Assembly (NCBI GenBank): GCA_947629535.1
Contig: CANREC010000001.1
Location: forward strand, 22,460 to 86,459
DNA from: an uncultured Clostridia bacterium
GTDB taxonomy: Bacteria; Bacillota; Clostridia; Christensenellales; Borkfalkiaceae
Direction: 5' to 3'
DNA length: 64,000 nt
The first letter of the stretch is position 1; every line of letters starts with the position of its first letter. The notes beneath the pieces were generated by a model. The model was not told the DNA's origin and made no database searches. It saw nothing but the letters and a program-made list of their open reading frames with translations. The position numbers and the translations under genes were made by a program. Positions 43,872 through 51,856 of the stretch are shown in pieces.

Positions 43872-46040
43872 ATGAAGATCATCAAAAGAAACGGGGCAGA
43901 AGTCAGTTTCGATATTCAAAAGATCGTCAGTGCGATCCGCAAGGCAAACAACGAAGTCAGTGCCGACAACCGTCTCAGCGAGGGGCAGATCCGCTCGATC
44001 GCGGAGAAGGTCTCTGCGCTTGCGGGAGATCTCAACCGCGCGGTCAACGTGGAGGAGATACAGGACTTTGTCGAGAACCAGATCATGGATCAGAAGGCGT
44101 TTGCCGTGGCGCGCAAATATATCACCTACCGCTATTCCCGTGCGCTCATCAGGAAGGCCAATACCACCGATGAGAGGATCCTGACGCTCATCGAATGCAA
44201 CAACGAGGACGTCAAGCAGGAAAATTCCAATAAAAATCCCACCGTCAATTCCGTCCAGCGCGACTATATGGCGGGTGAAGTCAGTAAGGACCTCACCAAG
44301 CGCCTTCTTTTGCCCCGCGAGATCGTCGAGGCACACGAGGAGGGGCTCATCCACTTCCACGACGCCGACTATTATGCACAACACATGCACAACTGTGACC
44401 TCGTCAATCTTGAGGACATGCTCCAGAACGGTACGGTCATCTCGGGGACGTTCATCGAGAAACCGCATTCCTTCTCCACGGCATGCAATATCGCGACGCA
44501 GATCATCGCACAGGTCGCTTCCAACCAATACGGCGGGCAATCCATTTCTCTTACGCACCTTGCGCCCTTCGTCGATATCAGCCGCCAGAAGATCCGTGCT
44601 GAAGTCGCCGAAGAGCTCTCCGATGTCGCCGTCATGGAGGATACGATCAACCGCATCGCCGAGAAGAGACTGCGCGAGGAGATCAAAAAGGGCATTCAGA
44701 CCATTCAATATCAAGTCGTGACCCTTCTCACGACGAACGGGCAGGCGCCCTTCGTCACCGTCTTTATGTACCTCGGCGAGGCAAGGAACGAGCGGGAGAG
44801 GGAGGACCTCGCCATGATCATCGAGGAGACGCTCAACCAGCGCATTCAGGGCGTCAAGAACGAATCGGGCGTCTGGGTAACGCCTGCCTTCCCCAAGCTC
44901 ATCTATGTGCTCGAAGAGGACAACGTCCGCGAGGGGAGCAAATACTTTTATCTCACCGAACTTGCGGCCCGTTGCACGGCAAAACGTATGGTCCCCGATT
45001 ACATTTCCGAGAAGAAGATGCTTGAATACAAGGTCGACCGCAACGGGGAAGGGCACTGCTATACCTGCATGGGCTGCCGCAGTTTCCTGACGCCCTATGT
45101 GGACGAGAACGGCAAGCCCAAGTATTACGGAAGATTCAACCAAGGCGTCGTGACGATCAATCTCGTCGATGTAGCGCTCTCTTCGGGCGGGGATATCGAT
45201 AAGTTCTGGAAGATTTTCGATGCGCGGCTCGATCTCTGCTACAGGGCTTTGATGTGCCGTCATGAAAGATTGAAGGGGACGCTCTCCGACGCTGCGCCCA
45301 TTCTCTGGCAGTACGGTGCGCTTGCAAGGCTCAAAAAGGGAGAAAAAATCGACAAATTGCTCTATGGCGGGTATTCGACGATCTCCCTCGGCTATGCGGG
45401 CCTCTATGAATGCACGAAATTCATGACGGGAAAATCTCATACCGATCCCGAGGCGAAACCCTTTGCGCTCTCCGTCATGCAGCACATGAACGATAAATGC
45501 AAGGAATGGAAACAGAAACACAATATCGATTTCTCGCTCTACGGTACGCCGCTTGAGAGCACGACCTATAAATTCGCCAAGTGCCTGCAGCAGCGGTTCG
45601 GCATCATCCCTGGCGTTACAGACAAGAATTACATCACGAACAGCTATCACGTCCACGTCACAGAAAAGATCGACGCCTTCACAAAGCTCAAGTTTGAGAG
45701 CGAGTTTCAGCAGCTCTCCCCCGGCGGCGCGATCTCATATGTGGAAGTCCCCAACATGCAGGACAATATTCCCGCCGTCATCTCGGTCATGCAGTTCATC
45801 TATGACAATATCATGTACGCTGAACTCAACACCAAGAGCGACTACTGTCAGGTATGCGGCTATGACGGGGAGATCGTGACGGTGGAAGAGGACGGAAAGT
45901 ATATCTGGGAATGCCCGCATTGCCACAACCGTGACCAAAGCAAGATGAATGTCGCCCGCCGTACCTGCGGCTACATCGGTACGCAGTACTGGAATCAAGG
46001 CAGGACGCAGGAGATCCGCGAAAGGGTATTACATCTCTGA
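43872..46040 (+). CDS. nrdD: Anaerobic ribonucleoside-triphosphate reductase, class III
   Basis: This glycyl-radical enzyme makes dNTPs without oxygen. The 722-residue protein has an N-terminal ATP-cone (KIIKRNGAEVSFDIQKIVSAIRKAN) for allosteric control, the ten-stranded barrel with active-site Cys residues (CYTCMGCRSFLTPY), a C-terminal zinc site (CQVCGYDG..CPHCHN) and the glycyl-radical loop RRTCGYIGTQYWNQGRTQEI. The ORF track's 43770 is replaced by ATG 43872 with AAGGAG. It is cotranscribed with its activase nrdG. Tandem NrdR boxes upstream indicate dNTP-sensing repression. Confidence 0.97.
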   Translation: MKIIKRNGAEVSFDIQKIVSAIRKANNEVSADNRLSEGQIRSIAEKVSALAGDLNRAVNVEEIQDFVENQIMDQKAFAVARKYITYRYSRALIRKANTTDERILTLIECNNEDVKQENSNKNPTVNSVQRDYMAGEVSKDLTKRLLLPREIVEAHEEGLIHFHDADYYAQHMHNCDLVNLEDMLQNGTVISGTFIEKPHSFSTACNIATQIIAQVASNQYGGQSISLTHLAPFVDISRQKIRAEVAEELSDVAVMEDTINRIAEKRLREEIKKGIQTIQYQVVTLLTTNGQAPFVTVFMYLGEARNEREREDLAMIIEETLNQRIQGVKNESGVWVTPAFPKLIYVLEEDNVREGSKYFYLTELAARCTAKRMVPDYISEKKMLEYKVDRNGEGHCYTCMGCRSFLTPYVDENGKPKYYGRFNQGVVTINLVDVALSSGGDIDKFWKIFDARLDLCYRALMCRHERLKGTLSDAAPILWQYGALARLKKGEKIDKLLYGGYSTISLGYAGLYECTKFMTGKSHTDPEAKPFALSVMQHMNDKCKEWKQKHNIDFSLYGTPLESTTYKFAKCLQQRFGIIPGVTDKNYITNSYHVHVTEKIDAFTKLKFESEFQQLSPGGAISYVEVPNMQDNIPAVISVMQFIYDNIMYAELNTKSDYCQVCGYDGEIVTVEEDGKYIWECPHCHNRDQSKMNVARRTCGYIGTQYWNQGRTQEIRERVLHL

Positions 46041-46065
46041 GTTTACGGCAGTCCCGAAAGGGGGA

Positions 46066-46599
46066 ATGAGAAAATTTTACGCCATGAACTACGCCGAAAT
46101 CAAAAAATATGATATTGCAAACGGAGAGGGAGTCAGAGTCTCCCTCTTTGTTTCGGGTTGCAGGCGGCACTGCAAGGGTTGTTTCAATTCTGTCGCGTGG
46201 GATTTTTCTTACGGAAAACCCTTTACCGCCGACACAGAAGAGGAGATCTTTGAGGCACTTTCGCCCGATTATATTGCGGGGCTGTCTCTTCTCGGCGGAG
46301 ATCCATTTGAACCGGAGAATCGGGCCGCTCTTCTTCCTTTCCTCCAAAGAATGCGGCAAAAGTTCCCGCAAAAAGATGTCTGGTGCTATACGGGCTATAC
46401 ATACGAAAACGGTTCCTTGAAGGAGATGAACGGAGATGGGATAGGGGAGATGCTCTCCTGCATCGACATTCTCGTGGACGGACCCTTCATCGAGGCGCTG
46501 AAGGACATCCGACTGAAATTCCGAGGCTCATCCAACCAACGGGTACTCGATTTGAAACGCACAATTAAGGAGAATAGCATAGTACTATATCTGACATAG
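46066..46599 (+). CDS. nrdG: Anaerobic ribonucleotide reductase activating protein
   Basis: This radical-SAM activase generates the glycyl radical on NrdD. The 177-residue protein has SGCRRHCKGCFN with the CxxxCxxC [4Fe-4S] motif, LLGGDPFEPENR for SAM binding, and VDGPFIEALKD near the end. Start ATG 46066 follows AAGGGGG closely; ATG 46084 (MNYAEIKKYD) is an equally likely start by family alignment. The last codons and the TAG stop lie inside copy 5 of the dispersed palindrome, so the C-terminal residues (VLYLT) are repeat-encoded. Confidence 0.94.
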   Translation: MRKFYAMNYAEIKKYDIANGEGVRVSLFVSGCRRHCKGCFNSVAWDFSYGKPFTADTEEEIFEALSPDYIAGLSLLGGDPFEPENRAALLPFLQRMRQKFPQKDVWCYTGYTYENGSLKEMNGDGIGEMLSCIDILVDGPFIEALKDIRLKFRGSSNQRVLDLKRTIKENSIVLYLT

Positions 46600-46606
46600 T
46601 ACTATG
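46578..46606. repeat. Dispersed palindrome copy 5 (across nrdG stop), most complete
   Basis: Left arm CATAGTACTATATC (46578-46591), centre T, right arm GACATAGTACTATG (46593-46606): 14-bp arms with a single mismatch. The nrdG TAG is at 46597-46599 within it. The reverse-complement flank ATTTTG is shared with copies 1 and 4. Confidence 0.9.
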
Positions 46607-46663
46607 CAAAATGGCGAAAATTTGAGATTTCGATATCAATTTTTCGCTTTTTTCGTTATGCGG

Positions 46664-46691
46664 TTGACTTTGGAAAAAAATGGGTTATAAT
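46664..46691 (+). promoter_or_regulatory. Promoter of M29 aminopeptidase gene
   Basis: TTGACT (46664-46669), 16-nt spacer, TATAAT (46686-46691). Confidence 0.7.
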
Positions 46692-46732
46692 AATAGGGTA
46701 ACATTTAACATTTTAATAAAGGAGAAAAGGCA

Positions 46733-47962
46733 GTGAACAAGTTACAGCTCAGAAGATATGCGAAACTTCTCGCAAAAACGGGCATCAACGTCAAAAAAGG
46801 GCAATGGGTCGTCGTACAGGCGGAGCTCGATCAGCCCGAATTCGTGGAAATGGTCGTAGAGGAACTCTACCGCGCGGGGGCGGGGAAAGTCACCGTCGAC
46901 TGGTCGCACCAGCCGCTCGTTTCCACACATTACAAGTATCAAAAGCAAGATCTGCTCGAATCTTTCGCAAAATGGGAGATCGAGAAACTCGAATACAGAA
47001 AGGAACAGCTTCCCGCGATGCTCTATCTTGAATCGGCCGATCCCGATGGGCTCAAGGGGCTTGACCAAGAGAAGTTTACGGCCGTGAGAATGGCCCGCTC
47101 GAAGGTCATCAAGCCCATCCGTGACGAGATGGAAAACAAATACCAGTGGTGTATCGCCGCCGTTCCTTCCAAGGCGTGGGCGAAGAAGGTATTTCCCGAC
47201 GCTCCGACTTCGAGCAGCGCCGTCGAGAGACTTTGGGACGCCATTTTGACGGCCTCCCGCGCGGACGGCCCCGATCCCGTGAAGGATTGGCATCGTCACA
47301 ACGATGAACTTGCCGAAAAATGCGACTATCTCGACAGACTGAAACTTGTCTCTCTCGAGTATAAAGCCAAAAACGGCACGGATCTGAAGGTCGGCCTCAT
47401 CGACGGCAGCAGATTCTGCGGCGGTGGCGAAGAGACGCTTTCGGGCGCATATTTCAATCCCAATATCCCGAGCGAGGAGATCTTCATCTCCCCCAAGGCA
47501 GGGCAGGCAGAGGGCATCGTCTATTCCACCAAACCGCTCTCCTATCAGGGCGAGCTCATCGAGGACTTTTCCGTCCGTTTCGAGGGCGGCAAGGTCGTCG
47601 AGGTCAAGGCGAAAAAGAACCAAGAACTGCTCGAAAAGATGATCTCGATGGACGAGGGCTCCAAGATGCTCGGCGAATGCGCACTCATTGCCTATGATTC
47701 TCCCATCAACAATACGGGACTTCTCTTCTACAACACGCTCTTTGACGAGAACGCAAGCTGCCATTTGGCCCTCGGGAGAGGATTCAACGAGTGCGTCAAG
47801 GGCTTTGAGGACATGACGAAGGAACAGCTCAAGGAGAAGGGGATCAACGACAGCATGATCCATGTCGATTTCATGATCGGGAGCGAGGACCTCGATATCG
47901 TCGGCGTCACGAAGAGCGGCGAGCGGGTGCAGATCTTCAAAAACGGCAGTTGGGCATTCTGA
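46733..47962 (+). CDS. M29-family aminopeptidase (AmpS/PepS-like)
   Basis: This cytoplasmic metallo-aminopeptidase trims N-terminal residues from peptides. The 409-residue protein shows the family's RRYAKLLAKTGINVKKGQWVVV start. It also has VDWSHQPLVSTHYKY, FNPNIPSEEIFISPKAG with the metal-ligand Glu, and a C-terminal SEDLDIVGVTKSGERVQIFKNGSWAF. GTG start with GGAG at 8 nt. It has its own promoter and is probably monocistronic or leads into the CobW genes 37 bases downstream. Confidence 0.93.
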   Translation: MNKLQLRRYAKLLAKTGINVKKGQWVVVQAELDQPEFVEMVVEELYRAGAGKVTVDWSHQPLVSTHYKYQKQDLLESFAKWEIEKLEYRKEQLPAMLYLESADPDGLKGLDQEKFTAVRMARSKVIKPIRDEMENKYQWCIAAVPSKAWAKKVFPDAPTSSSAVERLWDAILTASRADGPDPVKDWHRHNDELAEKCDYLDRLKLVSLEYKAKNGTDLKVGLIDGSRFCGGGEETLSGAYFNPNIPSEEIFISPKAGQAEGIVYSTKPLSYQGELIEDFSVRFEGGKVVEVKAKKNQELLEKMISMDEGSKMLGECALIAYDSPINNTGLLFYNTLFDENASCHLALGRGFNECVKGFEDMTKEQLKEKGINDSMIHVDFMIGSEDLDIVGVTKSGERVQIFKNGSWAF

Positions 47963-47999
47963 TGTCAAAGAGGCAATTTCATAGAAAGAAGGCATTAAA

Positions 48000-49064
48000 A
48001 TGATAAAAATCGATATTTTTTCGGGTTTTTTGGGCGCTGGAAAGACGACGCTCATCAAAAAACTTATCAAAGAGGCCTATTGTGGAGAAAAGGTCGTTCT
48101 CATCGAGAATGAGTTCGGCGAGATCGGCGTCGACGGAGGATTCCTTAAGGAAGCGGGCATTGAGATCACTGAAATGAACTCCGGGTGTATCTGCTGTTCG
48201 CTCGTCGGAGACTTCGCCGAGGCGCTCAAAAAAGTCGCCGCCGAATTTTCTCCCGACCGCATCCTCATCGAGCCTTCGGGCGTCGGCAAGCTCTCCGACG
48301 TCATCAAGGCCGTACAGAGGGCAAACGTGCCCGACAGCGTTCTCAACGCTTTCTGCACCGTCGTTGACGCGAAGAAGTGCAAAGTCTACCTGCGCAATTT
48401 CGGTGAATTTTTCCTCGATCAAGTCGAGAATGCAAGCTGTATCGTGCTCTCGCATACGTCCGATCCCGAAAAGACGGTGGAAGCGGTCTCTCTGTTGAAG
48501 GAACACACGCAGGCCACGGTCATCACGACGGACTGGAACGAGCTCGACGGCGGGGAGATCCTTCTCGCCATGCAGCAGACGGACAGCCTCAAGGCCGAGC
48601 TCGACAAACTCGCCGCCGAGGCCCACGAGGAAGATGACGACGATGATGACGAATGCGGATGCCATCATCACCATCACGACCATGACCATGATCATGAAGA
48701 TGACGACGATGATGACGATGACGAATGTGAATGTCATCATCACCACGACGGGGAAGAGCATGAGCATCATCACCATCACCACCATCATCACGCGGACGAA
48801 GTGTTCACCAGTTGGGGCGTGGAGACGGCAAAGATATTCTCTGTGGAGAAACTTGAAAAGGCGCTTGACGCGCTCTCATCGGGTGAGTTCGGGCAGGTGC
48901 TCCGCGCCAAGGGTTATGTGAACGGCGGAGAACAGTGGATCTATTTCGATTACGTTCCCGGGGAGCCCGATATCCGAACAGGTTCGCCCGCCGTCACGGG
49001 CAGGCTCTGCGTCATCGGCTGCAAACTCGACGAAGAAAAGCTGAAAGCGCTGTTTTTGGGGTAA
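48000..49064 (+). CDS. CobW/COG0523 G3E GTPase with His/Asp-rich metal-binding stretch
   Basis: This 354-residue putative metallochaperone GTPase has Walker A SGFLGAGKTTLI, NEFGEIGVDG, the CxCC metal motif in SGCICCSL, and the E-P-S-G and nucleotide motifs of the G3E class. Between the GTPase and the CobW C-terminal domain (residues about 211-263) lies a striking run of Asp, Glu and His with a few Cys (such as ECGCHHHHHDHDHDH), typical of zinc or nickel storage/delivery. It is followed four bases later by a second CobW-like gene. GAAGG precedes the ATG. Confidence 0.93.
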   Translation: MIKIDIFSGFLGAGKTTLIKKLIKEAYCGEKVVLIENEFGEIGVDGGFLKEAGIEITEMNSGCICCSLVGDFAEALKKVAAEFSPDRILIEPSGVGKLSDVIKAVQRANVPDSVLNAFCTVVDAKKCKVYLRNFGEFFLDQVENASCIVLSHTSDPEKTVEAVSLLKEHTQATVITTDWNELDGGEILLAMQQTDSLKAELDKLAAEAHEEDDDDDDECGCHHHHHDHDHDHEDDDDDDDDECECHHHHDGEEHEHHHHHHHHHADEVFTSWGVETAKIFSVEKLEKALDALSSGEFGQVLRAKGYVNGGEQWIYFDYVPGEPDIRTGSPAVTGRLCVIGCKLDEEKLKALFLG

Positions 49065-49067
49065 AAT

Positions 49068-50018
49068 ATGCCGAAGGAAGTTCCCGTCTACCTGTTTTTG
49101 GGCTTTCTCGATGCAGGAAAGACGAAGTTTATCCAAGAGACCTTCGAGGACGAGCGGTTCGATTCGGGCGAAAAGACGCTCCTCCTCGTCTGTGAAGAGG
49201 GCGAAGAGGAATACACGCCTTCTCGCTTTGCCGTGAACAAATATGCCGTCGTCAAGGTGGAGGAAAGCGGCCTCAATATGGCCAACCTTACCAAGATCGC
49301 ACGGGAGAACGGCGCCGAGCGCGTCGTCGTGGAGTGGAACGGCATGATGCTCCTTGATAAATTCTTCGAGGCGATGCCCGATGGCTGGCTCATTGCACAG
49401 GTGATGACCTTCTTTGACGCGAACACTTTTTTGAGCTATAACACGAACATGCGGCAGTTGGTTTTTGACAAGATCACCTATGCCGATATGATCGTTTTCA
49501 ACCGTTTCAACGAGGGGCTCAAGAAGGAAGAATTCCACAAGATCGTCCGTGCGGCCTCCCGCCGTCCCGATATCGTCTATGAATATGTTGGCGGAAGAGC
49601 CGAATATGATGACATCGAGGACCCGTTGCCCTATGACATCAATGCGTCCGTGATCAACGTCGAGGACAGGGACTTTGCCTATTTCTATCGCGACATCCGC
49701 GAGGAGACCGAGAAATACGACGGGAAAACGGTGCATTTCAAGGGCATCGCCGCGGTCGACAGGAAGATGAAGGGGGGGACGTTCGGCATCGGCCGTCTCG
49801 TCATGACCTGCTGTGCCGCCGACATCGCCTATCACGGCCTTGTCTGCATCGGGGACGAAAGTTTCCATGTCAGAACAAACGACTGGCTCACCGTCACGGC
49901 TCGAGTCGATATCGAATATCACAAACTTTACGGAACGAAGGGTCCCGTTCTCAAGATCTTTTCCGCCGAACACACTCTGCCCCTTCCCGAGGGAGAAGAG
50001 GTCGCAACATTCTATTGA
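49068..50018 (+). CDS. CobW-like GTPase fused to a YcgQ/DUF1980-like C-terminal domain
   Basis: The 316-residue protein has an N-terminal P-loop FLGFLDAGKTKFI like CobW proteins but no CxCC motif. Residues about 215-316 (GKTVHFKGIAAVDRKM, FGIGRLVMTCCAADIAYHGLVC, NDWLTVTARVDIEY) match the pattern of the C-terminal domain of YcgQ (TIGR03943/DUF1980), a partner of a permease-like YcgR. In B. subtilis that pair is linked to zinc homeostasis. The Cys pair in VMTCCAAD is the family's hallmark. The fusion links a metal GTPase to this domain in a single chain. It follows the His-rich CobW by three bases. Confidence 0.8.
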   Translation: MPKEVPVYLFLGFLDAGKTKFIQETFEDERFDSGEKTLLLVCEEGEEEYTPSRFAVNKYAVVKVEESGLNMANLTKIARENGAERVVVEWNGMMLLDKFFEAMPDGWLIAQVMTFFDANTFLSYNTNMRQLVFDKITYADMIVFNRFNEGLKKEEFHKIVRAASRRPDIVYEYVGGRAEYDDIEDPLPYDINASVINVEDRDFAYFYRDIREETEKYDGKTVHFKGIAAVDRKMKGGTFGIGRLVMTCCAADIAYHGLVCIGDESFHVRTNDWLTVTARVDIEYHKLYGTKGPVLKIFSAEHTLPLPEGEEVATFY

Positions 50019-50030
50019 TCGGAGCTGCAC

Positions 50031-50504
50031 ATGAAAAAACTTTTGGTTTACTATTCCTTCGGAGGAAACACGCGCACCGTCGCGCGGCGCATCGCCAAAC
50101 AGGTCGGCGCCGACCTTGCCGAGATCCGCACAGTGAAAAATTATCCCGATGACTACGACGTCCTCGTAAGTCTTGGAAAGAAGGAAGTGGAGAGCGGATA
50201 TGTTCCGCAACTCTATCCTCTTCCCGTGAACGCGCAGGAGTACGATACTGTCATCATCGGTACGCCTGTCTGGTGGTACACCTTTGCGCCCGCCGTCAAG
50301 TCCTTTCTGAAAACGGTCGACTGGAAGGGAAAGTCTGTCTATCCTTTTGCGACGAACGGGGGATGGCTCGGCCATACGCCGAGCGACTTCCGTAAGGCGC
50401 TCAAGGGGGCCAAGGTCGGGGACGTATTGAGCATCAAATTCGATGAAAAGACGATGCTGACACCCGCAGGCGCCATTGACGCATGGGCGGAGACCATCAA
50501 GTGA
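50031..50504 (+). CDS. Flavodoxin family protein
   Basis: The 157-residue protein has the FMN phosphate loop VYYSFGGNTRTVARRIA and the isoalloxazine-side TPVWWYTFAPAVKSFL, matching the flavodoxin-4/long-chain NADPH-dependent type common in anaerobes. It is presumably an electron carrier or quinone/disulfide reductase; the partner is unknown. It sits 12 bases after the CobW fusion and its stop overlaps the GTG of the methyltransferase gene. Confidence 0.87.
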   Translation: MKKLLVYYSFGGNTRTVARRIAKQVGADLAEIRTVKNYPDDYDVLVSLGKKEVESGYVPQLYPLPVNAQEYDTVIIGTPVWWYTFAPAVKSFLKTVDWKGKSVYPFATNGGWLGHTPSDFRKALKGAKVGDVLSIKFDEKTMLTPAGAIDAWAETIK

Positions 50505-51373
50505 ACGGATTGGAGGAGCTCCTTGCGGCGGACTATGGAAAGGAGATCGCTGAGAAGATCGCCGCAGGCTATAGATACGAGCGTCCCGTTACGCTCCGTA
50601 TCAACACGCTGAAAATACCTCTCCAAGAGGGAAAAACCGCCCTTTTCGAGGCGGGTTTTTCGTTTGAAGAGGTCAAATGGTTCGGGAGCGCGCTCATCGT
50701 CAGAGACCGCAGCGAAAGGGATCTTTGGCGCACGCCGCTTTTCGAAGAGGGGAAGATCTATCTTCAAAGTCTTTCGTCCATGCTCCCGCCGCTCTATCTC
50801 GACCCGAAGGAGCGGGAGAGCATTCTCGACATGACGGCCGCCCCCGGCGGAAAGACGACAGAGCTTTTGGCACTCTCGCAGGGAAAGGCGCTCATCACTG
50901 CCTGTGAACGGGACAAAAACCGTTTTCAGCGCCTCATGTTCAACCTTGCGCGGCAAGGTGCGGAACGGGTCGCAGCGCTGTGCCGCGACGCGCTGACGCT
51001 CGACGACAGGCTTTCCTATGACAAGATCCTTCTCGACGCCCCTTGCAGCGGGAGCGGGACGGTGTCTTTTTCGAAACCTGCCCGTATCGACGCCGCATAT
51101 GTGGAAAAATGTGCGAATTTGCAGGAAAAACTTCTCTCAAAGGCTCTAAAACTTTTGAAAAGGGGCGGAGAGATGGTCTATTCGACATGTTCTGTCCTCA
51201 AACGGGAGAACGAAGAGGTCATAAAGCGTACGCTGAAAAAGGGCGGCGCGCATATTCTTCCCGTTGAGGCATTCGAGGGCGTTCCGACGCTCCCGAGCGC
51301 AGAGGGGACGCTCTGCATCCCGCCGACGGAGCTGTACGAGGGATTCTTCCTCGCAAAGATCGTAAAGGAATAA
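50501..51373 (+). CDS. RsmB/RsmF-type RNA (cytosine-5) methyltransferase
   Basis: The 290-residue NSUN-family enzyme has the SAM loop DMTAAPGGKTTELLAL, ACERDKNRFQRL, motif IV LLDAPCSGSGT with one catalytic-cycle Cys, and motif VI YSTCSVLKRENEEVI with the nucleophilic Cys. It contains only the N-terminal segment and catalytic core; the C-terminal PUA-like region of RsmF is absent. The GTG start overlaps the flavodoxin stop. It presumably methylates rRNA, but the exact site cannot be told. Confidence 0.9.
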   Translation: MNGLEELLAADYGKEIAEKIAAGYRYERPVTLRINTLKIPLQEGKTALFEAGFSFEEVKWFGSALIVRDRSERDLWRTPLFEEGKIYLQSLSSMLPPLYLDPKERESILDMTAAPGGKTTELLALSQGKALITACERDKNRFQRLMFNLARQGAERVAALCRDALTLDDRLSYDKILLDAPCSGSGTVSFSKPARIDAAYVEKCANLQEKLLSKALKLLKRGGEMVYSTCSVLKRENEEVIKRTLKKGGAHILPVEAFEGVPTLPSAEGTLCIPPTELYEGFFLAKIVKE

Positions 51374-51398
51374 ATAGGGAATGGCCCGTTTCGGCCGT

Positions 51399-51433
51399 AA
51401 AAAAAGAGGGGAACGATGTTCTCCTCTTTTTTT
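51399..51433. terminator. Bidirectional intrinsic terminator
   Basis: AAAAAAAGAGG.GAAC and GTTCTCCTCTTTTTTT form a stem with A and T runs between the convergent methyltransferase and spoVG. Confidence 0.9.
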
Positions 51434-51435
51434 GA

Positions 51436-51723
51436 TCAATCATCCGAACCGTCTTCGGTGGGCCGCTCGAGAAATGCTTTGTAGCTTTCCAAAATCGTGT
51501 TCTGGATGTATTCCCGAGTTTCGGTATTCAGCGGGTGCGCAATATCCTTGTAGGTGCCGTCGGACGCTTTGCGGCTCGGCATTGCTACGAAACACTCGCC
51601 GTCCCGCTCGAAGATCCTGATGTCGTGCACGACAAAACAATCGTCGATCGTGATCGATGCGACCGCGCGCAGTTTCCCGTCGGTGTGACGCACTTGGCGA
51701 ATCCTGACATCTCCGATTTTCAT
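51436..51723 (-). CDS. spoVG: Septation/regulatory protein SpoVG
   Basis: This 95-residue nucleic-acid-binding regulator is conserved in Firmicutes and was first defined by its effect on spore cortex/septation. DVRIRQVRHTDGKLRAVASITIDDCFVVHDIRIFE and FVAMPSRKASDGTYKDIAHPLNTETREYIQ are diagnostic; the Arg/Lys residues of the PSRK segment contact nucleic acid. A GGGAGG motif precedes the ATG. It is divergent from murC, with a palindrome in the shared upstream region. Confidence 0.97.
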   Translation of the reverse strand: MKIGDVRIRQVRHTDGKLRAVASITIDDCFVVHDIRIFERDGECFVAMPSRKASDGTYKDIAHPLNTETREYIQNTILESYKAFLERPTEDGSDD

Positions 51724-51800
51724 TGGTTGATCCTCCCCTATGTCTTTCTGTTCATAATGTTACCACATTTTCATCAAAACATCAAGAGTTATCGAAAAAA

Positions 51801-51820
51801 TTTAGTTAATTTTAACTAAA
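51801..51820. repeat. Palindrome between spoVG and murC
   Basis: TTTAGTTAA and TTAACTAAA are perfect 9-bp arms separated by 2 nt, just upstream of the murC promoter. It is too tight for an RNA hairpin, so a protein binding site is more likely. Confidence 0.5.
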
Positions 51821-51821
51821 A

Positions 51822-51851
51822 TTCACATAAATTTTTTTCTTTACATACGAT
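51822..51851 (+). promoter_or_regulatory. murC promoter candidate, leaderless type
   Basis: TTCACA (51822-51827), 18-nt spacer, TACGAT (51846-51851), then 5 nt to the ATG; no Shine-Dalgarno sequence. Confidence 0.5.
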
Positions 51852-51856
51852 GCGGT

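Noticed and set aside
43749-45656. 635-residue minus-strand ORF
   Set aside because: Antisense to nrdD, which has all catalytic motifs.
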